From assembly GCF_950295315.1 (NCBI RefSeq), contig NC_080166.1, positions 104,439,693-104,503,692 of the forward strand: a stretch of 64,000 bases of DNA. The letters are read 5' to 3'. The translations under genes were made by a program, and so were the position numbers. A model generated the notes under the pieces. It saw only the letters and a list, made by a program, of their open reading frames with translations, was not told the DNA's origin and did not search any database. Numbering within the stretch: the first letter of the stretch is position 1; each line of letters starts with the position of its first letter. Source of the DNA: Erinaceus europaeus (Eukaryota; Chordata; Mammalia; Eulipotyphla; Erinaceidae). Below, one piece after another: positions 46,345 to 57,429 of this stretch.

Positions 46345-47528
46345 TTTTTAAAAATATTTTTATTGGGAGATTAATGGTTTACAGCCAAAAATAGAATACA
46401 ATAGTTTATACATACATAACATTTCCACATAACAATACAACTCCCACTAGGTCCTCCTCTGCCATCATGTTCCAGGACTTGAACTCTTCCCCACCTACTC
46501 ACCCCAGAGTCTTTTACTTTGGTGTAATATACCAACTCCAGTCCAAGTTCTGCTTAGTGTTTTCCCTTCTGATCTTGTTTTTTTTTTTTTTTTTTCAATT
46601 TCTGCCCCACAGTGAGGTCATCCTATATTCATCCTTTTGCTTCTGACTTATCTCACTTAACATGATTTCTTAAAGCTCCATCCAAAATGGGGTAAAGAAG
46701 GTAAATTCACCATTTTTAATAGCTGAGTAGTATTCCATTGCATGTGTATACCAGAACTTGCTCAGCCACTCATCTGTTATTGAACACCTGAGTTGCTTCC
46801 AGGTTTTGGCTATTACAAATGTGCTATTATGAACATAGGTATACACAAATATTTTTTCATGGGTGTGTTTGGTTCCTTAGGAACCAAATTCCTAGGAGAG
46901 GAATTGCAGGATCATAGAGTCGATCCACTTCTTGCCTTCTGAGAGTTCTCCAGACTGCTCTCCATAGGGGCTGGACCAATTTATATTCCCACCAGTGGTG
47001 CAGGAGGGTTGTAACTACCTTTTCTGATGTATGACATACTCACAAGGGTGAAATGGTATCATTATTCTCTTTATTTATATTTCTTTGACAATCAATGACT
47101 TGGAGCATATTTTCATATGATTTTTGTTCTTTTAGATCTCTTCTTTTGTTCATATCCTCTCCCCATTTTTGGATGGGGTCATTTGTTTTCTTGCTGTTGA
47201 GTTTGGTGAGCTCTTTATATATTTTGATTATTAGCCTGTTTTCTGATGTATGGCATGTAAAGATCTTCTTCCATTCTATAAGGGGTCTCTTTGTTTGGGT
47301 GGTGGCTTCTTTTGCTGTGCAGAAATTTTTAATTTGTTGTGGTCCCTTTGGTTTATTTTTTATTTAGTGTTCTTTTTAATTGGATCCATTTCATTGAAGA
47401 TGTCTTTAAGATTTATATAGAAAAAAGTTCTGCCAATATTTTCCTCTAAGTATTTGATAGTTTCTGGTCTAATATCCAAGTCCTTGATCCACTTGGAATT
47501 TACTTTTGTGTTTGGGGAAACATAGTAG
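46345..47528 (-). mobile_element. L1-B, 5'-truncated, with target-site duplication
   Basis: About 250 bases of L1-B 3'UTR are followed by the C-terminal part of ORF2 in reverse. CACAAGCCTAT flanks it at 46334-46344 and 47529-47539. Confidence 0.92.
46600..47528 (-). pseudogene. LINE-1 ORF2 C-terminal relic (L1-B)
   Basis: Read on the minus strand this is the ORF2p C-terminus. [20 protein letters not shown] (frame at 47360-47581) matches [20 protein letters not shown] of L1-2. The remainder toward the 3'UTR is homologous but broken by stops and shifts. The upstream part of ORF2 is missing through 5' truncation. Confidence 0.88.
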
Positions 47529-47539
47529 CACAAGCCTAT

Positions 47540-48550
47540 CTTAAAGCTGAGTTTATGATAGCAGAGGGAAAGCTTATACACATTGAAGATAAGAGTGTTC
47601 TCCTAAAGAGAAAAAGGCAGGCCAAATGATCACCCTCAATTCATTGTTAAGAAAATCCAGCTATGACATGCATAGAGAAGTACATGAAAGACAAGGGAAA
47701 GAGCTTATAAAGCTGAGAGATAAAGGAATCAGACATCCTCTCAGTATGTTCTCCTGACTTTGGTGTTTGAGTTATTTTATTTTCATGTCATGTGATAATC
47801 CTGTAGACAATACAAACAGTGAATATTACTTTTAGCATCTCCAACAAATCCCATCACAGCAACTTTTAGCATATGAACTTAATAAAGAAAGTATAATTTA
47901 GTCAATTAATATTTTTTTAATAAATTAATTTTGAACATGGTTTTCACTGCCAATTTCCTACTCCAAATCACATCAGACTACCTAGACTTTAATTTGAATG
48001 ACTTTAATTTGCATCTAAGTAATTTCATATTGGTCTATTTATTCAGATCCTTAAAATACTCAATTCATATGGAATTGATTTACATTTGGATCTTTTGTCA
48101 CAACATCTTTCCCAAATTTTAATCTGGCATCTACTTATCAAAGGATCTCACAAAACTTAAATTAGATTTAGTTTACATATCATTCTTAGAAATGTAATCT
48201 GGTTATATTTATAGAAAGCTGTTAGCTTTCTGATAACATGTGAGAAATCTAAACTTTGAATCCAATTTCATTGATAGTTTGACAAAATCATATATATCAT
48301 CTGGATTAAATTTTTTTCAGTTTTTATGCACTTAAAATATATTCAAGAATATATATGTATATACATATACTATGTATATATGATGAATTTATTTAGAAAA
48401 TGTGTTAATAACTTCTTGTTCTCCATAAAGGCAAAATACAAGGACAATAATATTAATAAATCATCCAAATTAAGCAACTTGATAATAGTTATAAGTTCAT
48501 TTGTTATAATTGATAAAGTTAGTGTTTCAGAATAGAGATAATCTAGAAAA
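47540..48550. other. Unique AT-rich DNA, no feature seen
   Basis: No gene. A short TA/TG alternation lies near 48345-48385. Confidence 0.5.
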
Positions 48551-48554
48551 GACT

Positions 48555-49362
48555 TATTATTGGGGCAGCTTGGAACATTCCTACTGATGACCACAGAATG
48601 TGATCTCAGATCTACAAGGATGCAGAGGTCACATAGGCTCCTGAACTAAATGTGGGCCCCAGATCAGATCAAATCAATGGGGTTTATAGTCAACAATATT
48701 TATACAGCTTTCCCATATTTGGGAGCTACTCTCTTCCCTGATCCAGATTTCTGGTCATTTTTCTAGCCATGATATCATCTCCCCAGACAATAACTTGGAT
48801 CCACATGCATATCAGATTTCAGGCTCAAGAAAAAAAAAAAAACCTAGTATAGTCAAGGGCCTTTTGGAATATAACTAAAATAGGCCTACTAGCTACCTAC
48901 AAAATGGAGACACCCCACCCCCCAACTCTTTATCTGCACTACTCCAGCCTTTAGGTTCATGATTACTCAAGTTTGTTTGGCTTTATATGTTAACTCTCTT
49001 TTCAGCCACCAGGTTCCAGATGCTACCATGATGCCAACCAGACTACCCTGGACAGACAACCCCCTAATATGTCCTGGAGTTCAGATCCCCCAGAACCCCG
49101 CCCTACTAGGGAGAGAGGCAAGCTGGGAGTATGGATCAACCTGTCAACACCCATGTTCAGTGGGGAAGCAATTACAGAAGCCAGACCTTCCACCTTCTGC
49201 ACCCCACAGTGACCTTGGGTACATACTCCTAGAGGGTTAAAGCATAGGAAAGCTATCAGGGGAAGGGGTGGGATATGGAGTTCTGATGGTGGGAATTGTG
49301 TGGAGTTGTACCCTTCTTATCCTATGGCTTTGTCACTGTTTCCTTTTTATAAATAAAAAAAA
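48555..49362 (+). mobile_element. Older L1-A 3'UTR fragment
   Basis: It enters in the long module (ATGACCACAGAATGTGATC), passes an internal A-run at 48828-48842, then the CCACCAGGTTCCAGATGC and 3'-end blocks and an A tail. Confidence 0.88.
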
Positions 49363-49489
49363 AAAAAAGAAAGAAATGACCTGTTATTTATGCAAATTAT
49401 AAAGACTACTTCAGGGAGGCTGCCATTTTTCTTTTTTCCTTCAGAGCTCTTTTGCCATTCATGTTTTATAATATATAGTTCAAATGAAT

Positions 49490-49625
49490 TTTAGTATAAG
49501 TTATTTAATTTTCTTGAAATATGTTGGGCTTTTGAATATGGATTGCATTGAATCTATAGATTGCTTTTGGCAGGACAGCCATTTTAATGATATTTATTCT
49601 TCCAATCCATGACACTTTTTGTTTA
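49490..49625 (-). pseudogene. Old LINE-1 ORF2 fragment
   Basis: On the minus strand the sequence reads like [23 protein letters not shown] of L1 ORF2p, but it diverges from the L1-A and L1-B nucleotide sequence, so it is an older L1. It lies inside the fold-back structure described at 49366-49674. Confidence 0.75.
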
Positions 49626-49698
49626 TTGAAAACGGCTGTCCTGCAAAAAGCAGTAAGAGGTCATTTCTTTCTTTCTTCAGTAAAAAGTTTAAAATATG

Positions 49699-49965
49699 GG
49701 AGCTGGGAAGTAGTGCAGCTGGTTAAGTGCAAGTGGCATAAAGCACAAGGATCAGTGTAAGGATCCTGGTTGGAGCCCCTGGCTTGCCACATACAGGGGA
49801 GTTGCTTCACAAGCGGTGAAGTATGTCTGTAGGTGTCTTTCCCCCTCTGTCTTCCCCTCCTCTTTCCATTTCTCTCTGTCTTATCCATCAACAACAATAT
49901 CAGTAACAACAACAGTAATAACTCCAACAATAAAACAAGGGCACAAAAGGGAATAAATAAATAAT
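49699..49965 (+). mobile_element. SINE-a
   Basis: Head GGAAGTAGTGCAGCTGG, TCCTGGTTGGAGCCCC, a body and an ACAACAATATCAGTAACAAC tail. The flanks TTTAAAATATGGG and TTTTAAATATTGGG look like a target-site duplication. Confidence 0.9.
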
Positions 49966-50013
49966 TTTAAATATTGGGTGGGGGCTGGGGGAGAAGCACT
50001 TTGAAGAATAAGA

Positions 50014-50338
50014 GTTTTTTTTTAATTTCTTTATTGGGGGATTAATGTTTTACATTTCACAGTAAATACAATAGTTTGTACATGCATAACATTTTTTAGT
50101 TTTCCACATAACAATACAACCCCTAGTAGGTCCTCTGTCATCCTTTTTGGACCTGTACTCTCCCCCCCTCCCACCCAAGAGTCTTTTTCTTTGGTGCAAT
50201 ATACCAACTCCAGTTCAGGTTTTACTTGTGTTTTCTTTTCTGATCTTGTTTTTCAATTTCTGCTCCAGAGTGAGATCATCCCATGTTCATCCTTCTGTTT
50301 CTAACTTATTTCACTTAACATAATTTCTTCAAGCTTGG
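50014..50338 (-). mobile_element. L1-B 3' fragment
   Basis: TTTCTTTATTGGGGGATTAA, CAGTAAATACAATAGTTTG, AGTCTTTTTCTTTGG, CTTTTCTGATCTTGTTTTTC and the last ORF2 codons in reverse. Confidence 0.9.
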
Positions 50339-50424
50339 AATACTTAGAGTTAAGGGGGAAAATCTTTTAATAATGGAATAAAAATCACTAATTTGAGCCT
50401 TCTTTTAAATGCAAAAAAAAAAGT

Positions 50425-50680
50425 CATGGAATATATCCTCAGTTTAGTACTACTCAGCAGTTAAAAATGCTATAATGTGTTCTTTCAAACTAATTGGATG
50501 GGACTGGCAGTGATTCTGATTAGTTAGTAAGGAAGGAAGTGAAAGACAACTGTGAGGTGACTTCACTCATAGGTGGAATAGAGAGCAAGGGTGGTGGAAG
50601 TAGTGTGAAATTATAGCCCTATTATCTTATAATCTTGTAAATCACTATTAAGTCCTCATAACAATACATTTAAAAAATAA
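50425..50680 (+). mobile_element. Old LINE-1 3' end (third 3'UTR type)
   Basis: Decayed C-terminal ORF2 sequence (TACTACTCAGCAGTTAAAAA; GAAAGACAACTGTGAGGTGA) is followed by a short 3'UTR and an A-rich tail. Confidence 0.65.
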
Positions 50681-50918
50681 TTATAAAGATCTCTGACTAG
50701 ATAATGTGCTGAGAGCTCAGGGTTAATATACTATCTCCCCAGATAGGACAAAAATAACTAATGGATTTCTTCTGTATTTGCCTGTGGTAATTTGTGTTGT
50801 GCTTTTATTAAATGTTTACCACTAGTCCAAACATTAGCCCATAATTCTGAGTTAGTTTCTTCATTTAGCACATTGATAAAATTCATGTTTTGAAATGTTC
50901 ATTAAAAGTAGCAGCTGC

Positions 50919-51248
50919 CAAACCCGACTTCCCTGAGCAGACAACCACACCAAAATACTCTGGAGACCCACCTCTCCAGAGCCCTTGCCTTTCCAGGGAA
51001 AGATAGAAACAGGCTGGGAGTATGGACTGACCTGCCAATGTCCATGTTCAGAGGAGAAGCAATTTCCACCTTCTTCACCCCATAATGATCTTGGGCCCAT
51101 GCTCCCAGAGAGATAAAAAAAATAGGAAAGCTTTCAAAGGAAGGGGTGAGATACAGAACACTGATGGTGGGAATTGTGTGAAATTTTACCCCTCTTATCC
51201 TATGGTCTTGAGGATATTTTTTATTTTATAAACAAATTAAAAAAAATA
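50919..51248 (+). mobile_element. L1-A 3' fragment with perfect target-site duplication
   Basis: A 330-base copy of the 3' end. AAAAGTAGCAGCTGC flanks it at 50904-50918 and 51249-51263. Confidence 0.93.
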
Positions 51249-51404
51249 AAAAGTAGCAGCTGCATATAATCTAAGGTGAGATTTAAAGCATTATATTATA
51301 TATTTAACTATTTAATGTTATATAAGTTCAGAGTGTTGAAACAATTTGTGACAGTTATTAAATCCAAATACATAGGATTAGAAGTTTCATTAAGTAGCAT
51401 CTTT

Positions 51405-51635
51405 GTGGAGCCAGATGGTAGTGCACTAGATCAAGAACACACATTACAGTGAGGTAAAATAGGTCTGCAGGTATCTTTCTTTCTCTCATCCTCCCTCCCC
51501 TCATCCCACTCAATTTCTGTTTGCCCTGTTTATTAAAAGAAACAGAATAAATTACAAGAAAAAAATTACCACCTGGATCCATGGATTTGTAATGCTGGCA
51601 CGGAGCCCCAGCAATAACACTGATGGAAAAAAAAA
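51405..51635 (+). mobile_element. SINE-b, internally deleted
   Basis: Head GAGCCAGATGGTAGTGCACT, AGGTCTGCAGGTATC, a body and CGGAGCCCCAGCAATAACAC before an A-run. The B-box and core segment is missing. Confidence 0.72.
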
Positions 51636-51721
51636 ATAGCAGCATTTTTGCTATCATTGTTCGATGAAGTAATATAAATTCAGGGTGGGCAGAACATGAA
51701 TGCAAGAACATGACACAGTAG

Positions 51722-51985
51722 TTTTTTCTTTTTTTATCTTTATTGACACCAGGGTTCTCACTGGATATCTATGCCTGCATAACCAATTTTTTTTCCTTTC
51801 ATGTTTGGATAGTCACAGAGAAATTGACAGGGAAATGAAAGATAGAGAAGGAGAGAGAATGAAAGACACTTGTGAAGAAGTCATCACTCATCTTCCCTCT
51901 TGCAGGTGGAGACCAGGGGCTTGAACCTAGATTCTTGTACATGGTAATGTGTCTGTGTCTCTATTGTGTATGGCACCACTCAACC
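51722..51985 (-). mobile_element. SINE, reverse orientation
   Basis: ACACCAGGGTTCTCACTGG, a purine body, TGCAGGTGGAGACCAGGGGC, TTGAACCTAGATTC and a decayed reversed head. Confidence 0.7.
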
Positions 51986-52134
51986 TCTATGATATATGTT
52001 TTTTTTATGATAGATGTTTTTAAAGTATCTAAATGAACAATTGAAAATATAATGACACTGTCAGGACTTGGGAAAGAGAAAATAATCACCAGTAATCATT
52101 TAATAGTTATATTAAATTCATCTGCATGTTACTC

Positions 52135-52330
52135 TTTTTATCATCTTATTGAGGGGGTTTAATAGTTTATAATCCCACTGTTAACACATGGGTAGAATCT
52201 CTCCATGATATGTGTCTGCAAAACACTCTCAATTCCTGTCCAATTTCTTTTCTACCATCAATGCACCAGGACCCCAAACTCCCCCAGCCTCCTGCCAGCC
52301 CACCTTCCCCAGAGTTCTTGTAACACAGCT
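52135..52330 (-). mobile_element. Old L1-B-like 3' end
   Basis: CTTATTGAGGGGGTTTAATAG through CCAGAGTTCTTG follows the block order of the L1-B 3'UTR at high divergence. Confidence 0.5.
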
Positions 52331-52825
52331 GCAGTTAATAATTTGAGTGAATGGCTGAAACTCAAATACATAAAATGCTTTCATATTGCCTCATGTATAA
52401 TATAAGCAAGAAGTATGCCCTCTGCAAGTATTTAATTAAAAAGGTTTAGTTCTGTGACTATCTTTATAAAATTTTTTCTTAATATTTCTTATCTGCTCCA
52501 CATTTGTGAAACTTGAAGTAGTGACGTATCTGAGAGAAAGAGAATTTAGGGAACTATATGATAAGGAATTCAGAGAAAGGTAGTTTTGTCATGATTTAAA
52601 AATATATACTGTAGCAAGAGTTAAAATATAGTTGAAAAATACAAGGTACCAAAGGCATAAATGCCCATGTACATATAGGCCTTCTAAGAAAATGGGTTTT
52701 ATCCTGAAGCCGGTGAGACCCCGTGGAGTGTTGTCATTCATAAAAATATGAACCAGCTTTCATTTGTGGACAACATTATGTGATTAATGTGAAAAATATA
52801 TAGAACATTGATTTAAGAAAAAATG
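52330..52825. other. Unique DNA, no feature seen
   Basis: No gene or recognisable repeat. Confidence 0.5.
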
Positions 52826-52829
52826 TTTG

Positions 52830-52910
52830 TAGGGCCAGCAGAATAACTCACTTGGATAGTGTGCTGCTTTGCCAAGTTCAAGACCTGGGTTCAGACCTAT
52901 CAATTTGATC
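52830..52910 (+). mobile_element. SINE-c head fragment
   Basis: GGGCCAGCAGAATAACTCAC, then GACCTGGGTTCAGACC (B-box-like). It stops where the L1-A fragment begins. Confidence 0.45.
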
Positions 52911-53600
52911 TGGGACCTACATTCTGTGCAGGAACCTGTATAACCTCTGCATCCCTGTAGGTCAGAGCTCACATTCTGTGGTCATAGCTAGGAACATTCT
53001 AGTCTGCAGCTATTGCCAAGCCCATCTTTTTCGAGTGGTAGAGTATTTTGGTCCAACCTCCCTTCAGATAATGAGGCAGTACCTACCATTGTTGATCCAC
53101 ATTGAGGGCAAGGTCTTGTAGGGGCTCACAAAGGAGTTCATTATGTTGTTCCAGATAAAGATGACCAGTGACAGTGGAAAGAGGAATCTTAGCATTCTAG
53201 GACCATCATGTCTGTGTGGAAATTCCAGGATTCCCTGACTAGGACCCAGGGAGATGGGGTGACCTGGTAGTAATCAAATGAACCATTATTTAAATATGCT
53301 ACTCTCTTGCCATTATCCAGCTTTTGTTGTCCTAAACTTTATCTGATAAGGTTACCCTTGGAGTAACCAAGGGAAGTGAAATAGGAAGTAGGTAAGGAGA
53401 GTATCTAAGTATAAACTATTAGATTAAGTACTTTATGTTGTCTTTTTAAGTCTAACTTGTTTGCTGTATTTATTGGGTCACTGCAAACAATTGTGTACTT
53501 TTTCTTTATGATATATATTTTCCCTAACTTATGGATACTCTTACACATGTGCTCTGTCTCTTGGGCCCTGGTCCTTATCTAGCACATAGAAATAAATTTC
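52906..53600 (-). mobile_element. Older L1-A 3'UTR, long-module fragment
   Basis: Reverse copy of the module at 42730-43260 and the preceding region (ACCTCTGCATCCCTGTAGG; GACCAGTGACAGTGG; GACTAGGACCCAGGG). It lacks the 3' end of the element. Confidence 0.83.
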
Positions 53601-53604
53601 ATCT

Positions 53605-53945
53605 TCTTTCTCTAAAAAAGAAAAAAAAGGAAATTCAAACATTTTGAGAAATAGAGTGTTCTATTTTGATTAATAAAAGTATTCTCAAAAACATAAAAAA
53701 CAAAAATACTGTACTTTAGTCTAACCAATATCAGTTTGACTAACCTGAATAAATAGGGTGTCTAAAGAACCACCATTGTAGCCCTGCTACACATTCTGTC
53801 ATTCTTAGAGGAAGTTGAAAACTAGTTTTTGAATGCCATCTCTGTGGGAATTAAACTCACTAACTGAATAATATCTAATCATAGGATTGTAAACACTATC
53901 CTCAGCCCACTCCCACATTCATTTTATTAGTAGCACATCAAGTAC
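53605..53945. other. Unique AT-rich DNA, no feature seen
   Basis: No gene or recognisable repeat. Confidence 0.5.
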
Positions 53946-53955
53946 TCTTTGCTCT
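53946..53955 (+). repeat. Target-site duplication of the 494-bp retroposon
   Basis: TCTTTGCTCT, repeated exactly at 54450-54459. Confidence 0.82.
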
Positions 53956-54449
53956 TCTTCTTCTTCTTCTAGCGTTTGCCCTTCTTCCGTAGCCAGTCAA
54001 CAGCGTCAGGTTGAGCCTGATGTAAAGTTTCGAGACCTCCTTTGAATCTGGAGGGGCGGCAGTCATTGACTATGTGGGTCATAGTCTGTCTGTAGCCACA
54101 GGGGCAATTCGGGTCGTCTCTGGCTCCCCAGCGATGGAACATAGCGGCGCACCGGCCATGGCCTGTTCGATAGCTATTGAGGAGAGCCCAATCATAACGT
54201 GCTAGGTCAAAGCCGGGTTGACGCTTGCAGGGGTCTGTGATGAGGTGTTTGTTTTTTACCTCAGCTGACTGCCAACTCTGTTTCCAAGAGACTGGAACAG
54301 AGAAGTTCAGTGTAGGCGTAGGGGACCAGATTGGATGATGAGACGTCAAGCGTTGGACAGGGTGGGCAAAGATATCTGCATATATTGGCAGGTCCGGTCG
54401 AGCGTAGACGTGGGAAATGAACTTAGATGATGCCGCATCCCAACGAATA
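53956..54449 (-). mobile_element. 5'-truncated non-L1 non-LTR retrotransposon
   Basis: A 494-bp insertion between perfect 10-bp direct repeats. On the minus strand it begins in coding sequence, runs open to a TAG at 53971-53969 and ends at once in an AAG repeat of 13 bases. There is no 3'UTR to speak of and no poly-A. This end structure differs from L1 and resembles RTE-, CR1- or L2-like elements. I count 24 CpG dinucleotides, far above the AT-rich flanks, as expected of sequence that has not long been exposed to CpG decay. No other copy is seen in the window. Confidence 0.85.
53969..54449 (-). pseudogene. C-terminal end of a non-LTR reverse-transcriptase protein (truncated gene)
   Basis: About 159 codons are open from the 5' truncation point to the TAG, with no stop or shift. 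Recognisable parts, in order, are IRWDAASSKFISHVYARPDL, DWALLNSYRTGHGRCAAMFH with a following RWG, then a CXCX7HX4C cysteine/histidine cluster (CPCGYRQTMTHIVNDC), then GGLETLHQAQPDAVDWLRKK. From memory, the RTGHGRC...CPCG..QTM.HIV.DC pattern is common at the C-terminus of pol proteins in invertebrate non-LTR elements; I cannot assign the clade. The endonuclease and RT domains are missing, there is no ATG at the start, and nothing suggests host use. Confidence 0.78.
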
Positions 54450-54459
54450 TCTTTGCTCT
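54450..54459 (+). repeat. Target-site duplication of the 494-bp retroposon
   Basis: TCTTTGCTCT, the exact match to 53946-53955. Confidence 0.82.
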
Positions 54460-54598
54460 AAGAACAGTGAATATCATGATGAGGTTCTCCTACATCTAAA
54501 GAAATTTCTAGGTGAACCAAGACAACAAGAGAGACAAAAACAAGAGAGTGGGAAAAGTCTTAGTCTCTGAAATGTCTAAGCCTCCATAAAAAATAAAA

Positions 54599-54862
54599 TA
54601 GGGGGTCGGGTGGTAGCACAGTGGGTTAAGCTCAAGTGGCGTGAAGTGCAAGGACCAGCATAACGATCCTGGTTGGAGCCCAGGCTCCCCACCTGCAGGA
54701 GTGTCACTTTACAGGAGATGAAGCATGTCTGCAGGTGTCTATTTTTTTCTCCCCCCTCTCTGTCTTCCCTTCCTCTCTCCATTTCTCTCTATCCTATCCA
54801 ATAATGGCATTGATAGCAACAACAACAATAAAACAACAAGGGCAATAAAAGGGAAATGAAAG
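54599..54862 (+). mobile_element. SINE-a
   Basis: Head GGGTCGGGTGGTAGCACAG, TCCTGGTTGGAGCCC, core CACCTGCAGG, a body and an AACAACAACAATAAAACAAC tail. The AT-rich flanks partly match. Confidence 0.92.
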
Positions 54863-54869
54863 CAAAATT

Positions 54870-55150
54870 AAAAATAAAATGAAATAAAAAGCTTGGGTCC
54901 TTATAAAATAATCATAAAACCTAAATCTAAATGTTTATTCTAGTTTCTTTTACATGACACATTATATCCATATTCCAAAAATAAATTAATAAGACAAGCA
55001 TCAGAGATAAGATTAGCATCAGAATCAAAACTGGGTATAACAGAAATATTTACATTAAACCATTGACCATTCCAATAAAAATAATAATGTATTTGAGAGA
55101 AGCTATTAAGTAATTATCAGTAAGAAATCTAGATTTGAGTATATTGAGTT
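54870..55150. other. Unique AT-rich DNA, no feature seen
   Basis: No gene or recognisable repeat. Confidence 0.5.
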
Positions 55151-55154
55151 AATT

Positions 55155-55370
55155 TTTTTTTTCTACTTTGCCAGATTTTTTTTTTTTTTTTAAATCCTGA
55201 GACCTGGGACATCAGAGGCAAGAGTGCTATCAATGTTCCGATCGTCCAGCCCTCCAGATTATTTTTTTTAACCAGAGCACTGATTCTGTCATATAAAAGA
55301 CTGAATCTGGGAGTAAGAGCTTAAGGCATGAGAGTTTATGCATAACTGTTATAGTACCTCCCCTGGCTGA
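55155..55370 (-). mobile_element. Two decayed SINE pieces
   Basis: 55155-55262 carries a T-run and a decayed body ending GATCGTCCAGCCCTCC. 55270-55370 has ACCAGAGCACTGATTCTG and GGCATGAGAGTTTATGCATA of SINE-c. Confidence 0.45.
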
Positions 55371-55374
55371 CTGA

Positions 55375-57337
55375 CTGTTACCAAATGGACCCTAATGTAC
55401 TATAAAGAGTTTGGTTTGTTTTATAGAGTCTGGCCTATTTCACCATATTTGGACCAACTTTTCCATCCACATAGATGAGAGAAAGGGAGAGATTCCACAA
55501 TCTCATGCTATAGATTAAAAAAAATATCCCAGGACAGGTTGTACATATAAGTTCATTAAACTATGACACTCTTAACTAGGAATACTGAGATGCAGCATTC
55601 AGGATTGCAACTGTATTTTAAAGTTTGCTGAATGATAACTGTTTTCTCTAGTTGGGAAAAAATGCCATTTGTCTGGAATGGTACAATGATGGATAGGTAT
55701 TGTGATGAACATATGACATTTTTAATTGCCTTTAATGACAAGCCAAAGATATTATTGGAGTATATGATTAAGAGAATGTATCTGTATGTATGGCATTTGT
55801 GCCTGTAATCCAGCAAGGATTTAAAAAATGTGAAACAGAAAATAGATTGTATTGTTGAAGTGACATGAAACTGAAAAATATTCAATAGCATGCCCTAAGA
55901 TGCCAGCTGGAATGGAGACAGAAGAATATCAACAGTCTGCATTTAGAAGGAATCCTGATGTGTTGATGTAATAGCCTGGTTATGAAATGATTTGCCTGCC
56001 TCTACTCACAGAGAACTCTTTGACTCTTTGAAGTGGGAAATTTTGTAGATCACATAAACATGCCCTAGCATAAAAACTGTGTCTTTAAGTGTCTTACATT
56101 TCCCTCCATAAACATTATTTAAATAAATGTTAATGGATTTTATTTATTTTCACACATATTAGAACTTAAGGTTGTTTAATATCTGCTATTTTCTTTACAT
56201 CCAAATAAAATTGCATAGAGAGACATGCTGGGAAAACAATAAGTTAAAACTGAGTAACCACTCTGTCTAGACTCAAGTAAATATACTGTCACCCAATTCC
56301 ATGAATAGAGAATAGAGTACTTGTTAGAAGCCTGTGATTGATCGACACAACAGTGTAAAATCCTGCCAGAATTGGAAAATGTACAAATAGCTGCCTTGAG
56401 TCCTTTGAGGACTGTGGTATACTGAGAAAAATGGAAAGAGAAAGAGAGAGAGAGAGAAAAAAAGAATATGAATTTCAAAATGAGAGTTCAAAAATGAGTA
56501 AACATAAATCATAAAATATGAACTGTCTTCAAACTCTCTCAGTGCAGCACATGACACAAATTCATGTCAGGATTCTGCTTTTACAATCCTGGTTCAGTCA
56601 CTTACAGGTTGTGTGATGCAGGGTTCGTGACTAGCACCCTATTATTGAATGGCAAGTGTATGTCACACTATGGGTAAAGTGATAGACTTGAGTTATATAA
56701 TCCTTGATTTATTTGCTTTGCTATAGGGGAGAAATAGACAACAGAGAAAAATCCAGTAAACACAATAAAATAATCCCAGAGAACTATAAAATCTTATAAA
56801 GAAAAAAAAACAAGTTTGAGCTAAAAAATGACTGATGGGGCGAGGAAATGTAATTTACCTTTGAGTTAATTAATTGCTTTAAATAGTATTCATAAGAAGC
56901 AGTATAACAGTTCTAACAAAGTAGAATGTGTTGCAATATGCTCTAAAGGGGCCAGTTCTATTCCAATAGCCATTGCAGATACGCTAAAAATTATTGGATT
57001 TTAAGAGAAGCAAGCTCACTAAACTCATGACTTTTTCATTGTGAATTTACTTTCAGAAGCTGAATTAATCTAATAACTTCAAGAATGATTCTTTATTAAA
57101 GATACAGTAGCAACATCCTTACAAATTGTATCAAACATTCCAAGTAACATTGGAGTTTTATTTTTCCCAAACAACTGCCAGCCCATTCTGCTCTCCACAT
57201 GATATTCCAGGTGACTTAAAAAGAATATGAAATCAGAGTATGCATTGCATATTTTCTAATTCCAAGAATAGATTTTAAAATTTGTAACCATCATGTTATA
57301 AAATATGTAATTTTGTATTTATATTTTATATACTCAT
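55375..57337. other. Unique DNA with one MIR-like trace
   Basis: No gene. The longest open frames here have no domain or start context. A GA-rich patch lies near 56430-56465. Confidence 0.5.
56570..56625 (+). mobile_element. MIR-like fragment
   Basis: CAATCCTGGTTCAGTCACTTACAGGTTGTGTGA resembles the MIR core order CTGG..C..CCACTTAC.AGCTGTGTGA. The match is short and diverged. Confidence 0.5.
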
Positions 57338-57357
57338 AAATAAAAATATAAGAATTA
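57338..57357 (+). repeat. Target-site duplication, U6 insertion (left)
   Basis: AAATAAAAATATAAGAATTA, repeated exactly at 57430-57449. Confidence 0.85.
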
Positions 57358-57429
57358 GTAATAAATTATACCCTAAAATTGAAACAATGCAGAGAAGATT
57401 AGCATGGCCCTTGCACAATGATGACATGC
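57358..57429 (+). pseudogene. U6 snRNA retropseudogene, truncated
   Basis: From about 57369 the sequence follows the central domain of the spliceosomal U6 snRNA: CTAAAATTG, then CAGAGAAGATTAGCATGGCC (a block diagnostic for U6), then a near copy of the CTGCGCAAGGATGACACGCAAAT region. The 5' stem-loop is decayed or replaced, and the 3' end stops at ATGACATGC. Perfect 20-base direct repeats on both sides show insertion by L1. There is no upstream U6 promoter and no terminal T-run, so it is not a functional gene. Confidence 0.88.

Noticed and set aside
49880..49960. ACAACAA and AATAAATAAATA runs as CRISPR-like or satellite arrays.
   Set aside because: They are the normal 3' tail of SINE-a. There are no regular repeats with unique spacers anywhere in the window.
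53969..54349. The 126-codon frame read as a host gene with a zinc cluster.
   Set aside because: The frame continues upstream to the target-site duplication without an ATG, and the whole block is bounded by insertion repeats with an AAG tail. It is a retrotransposon end.
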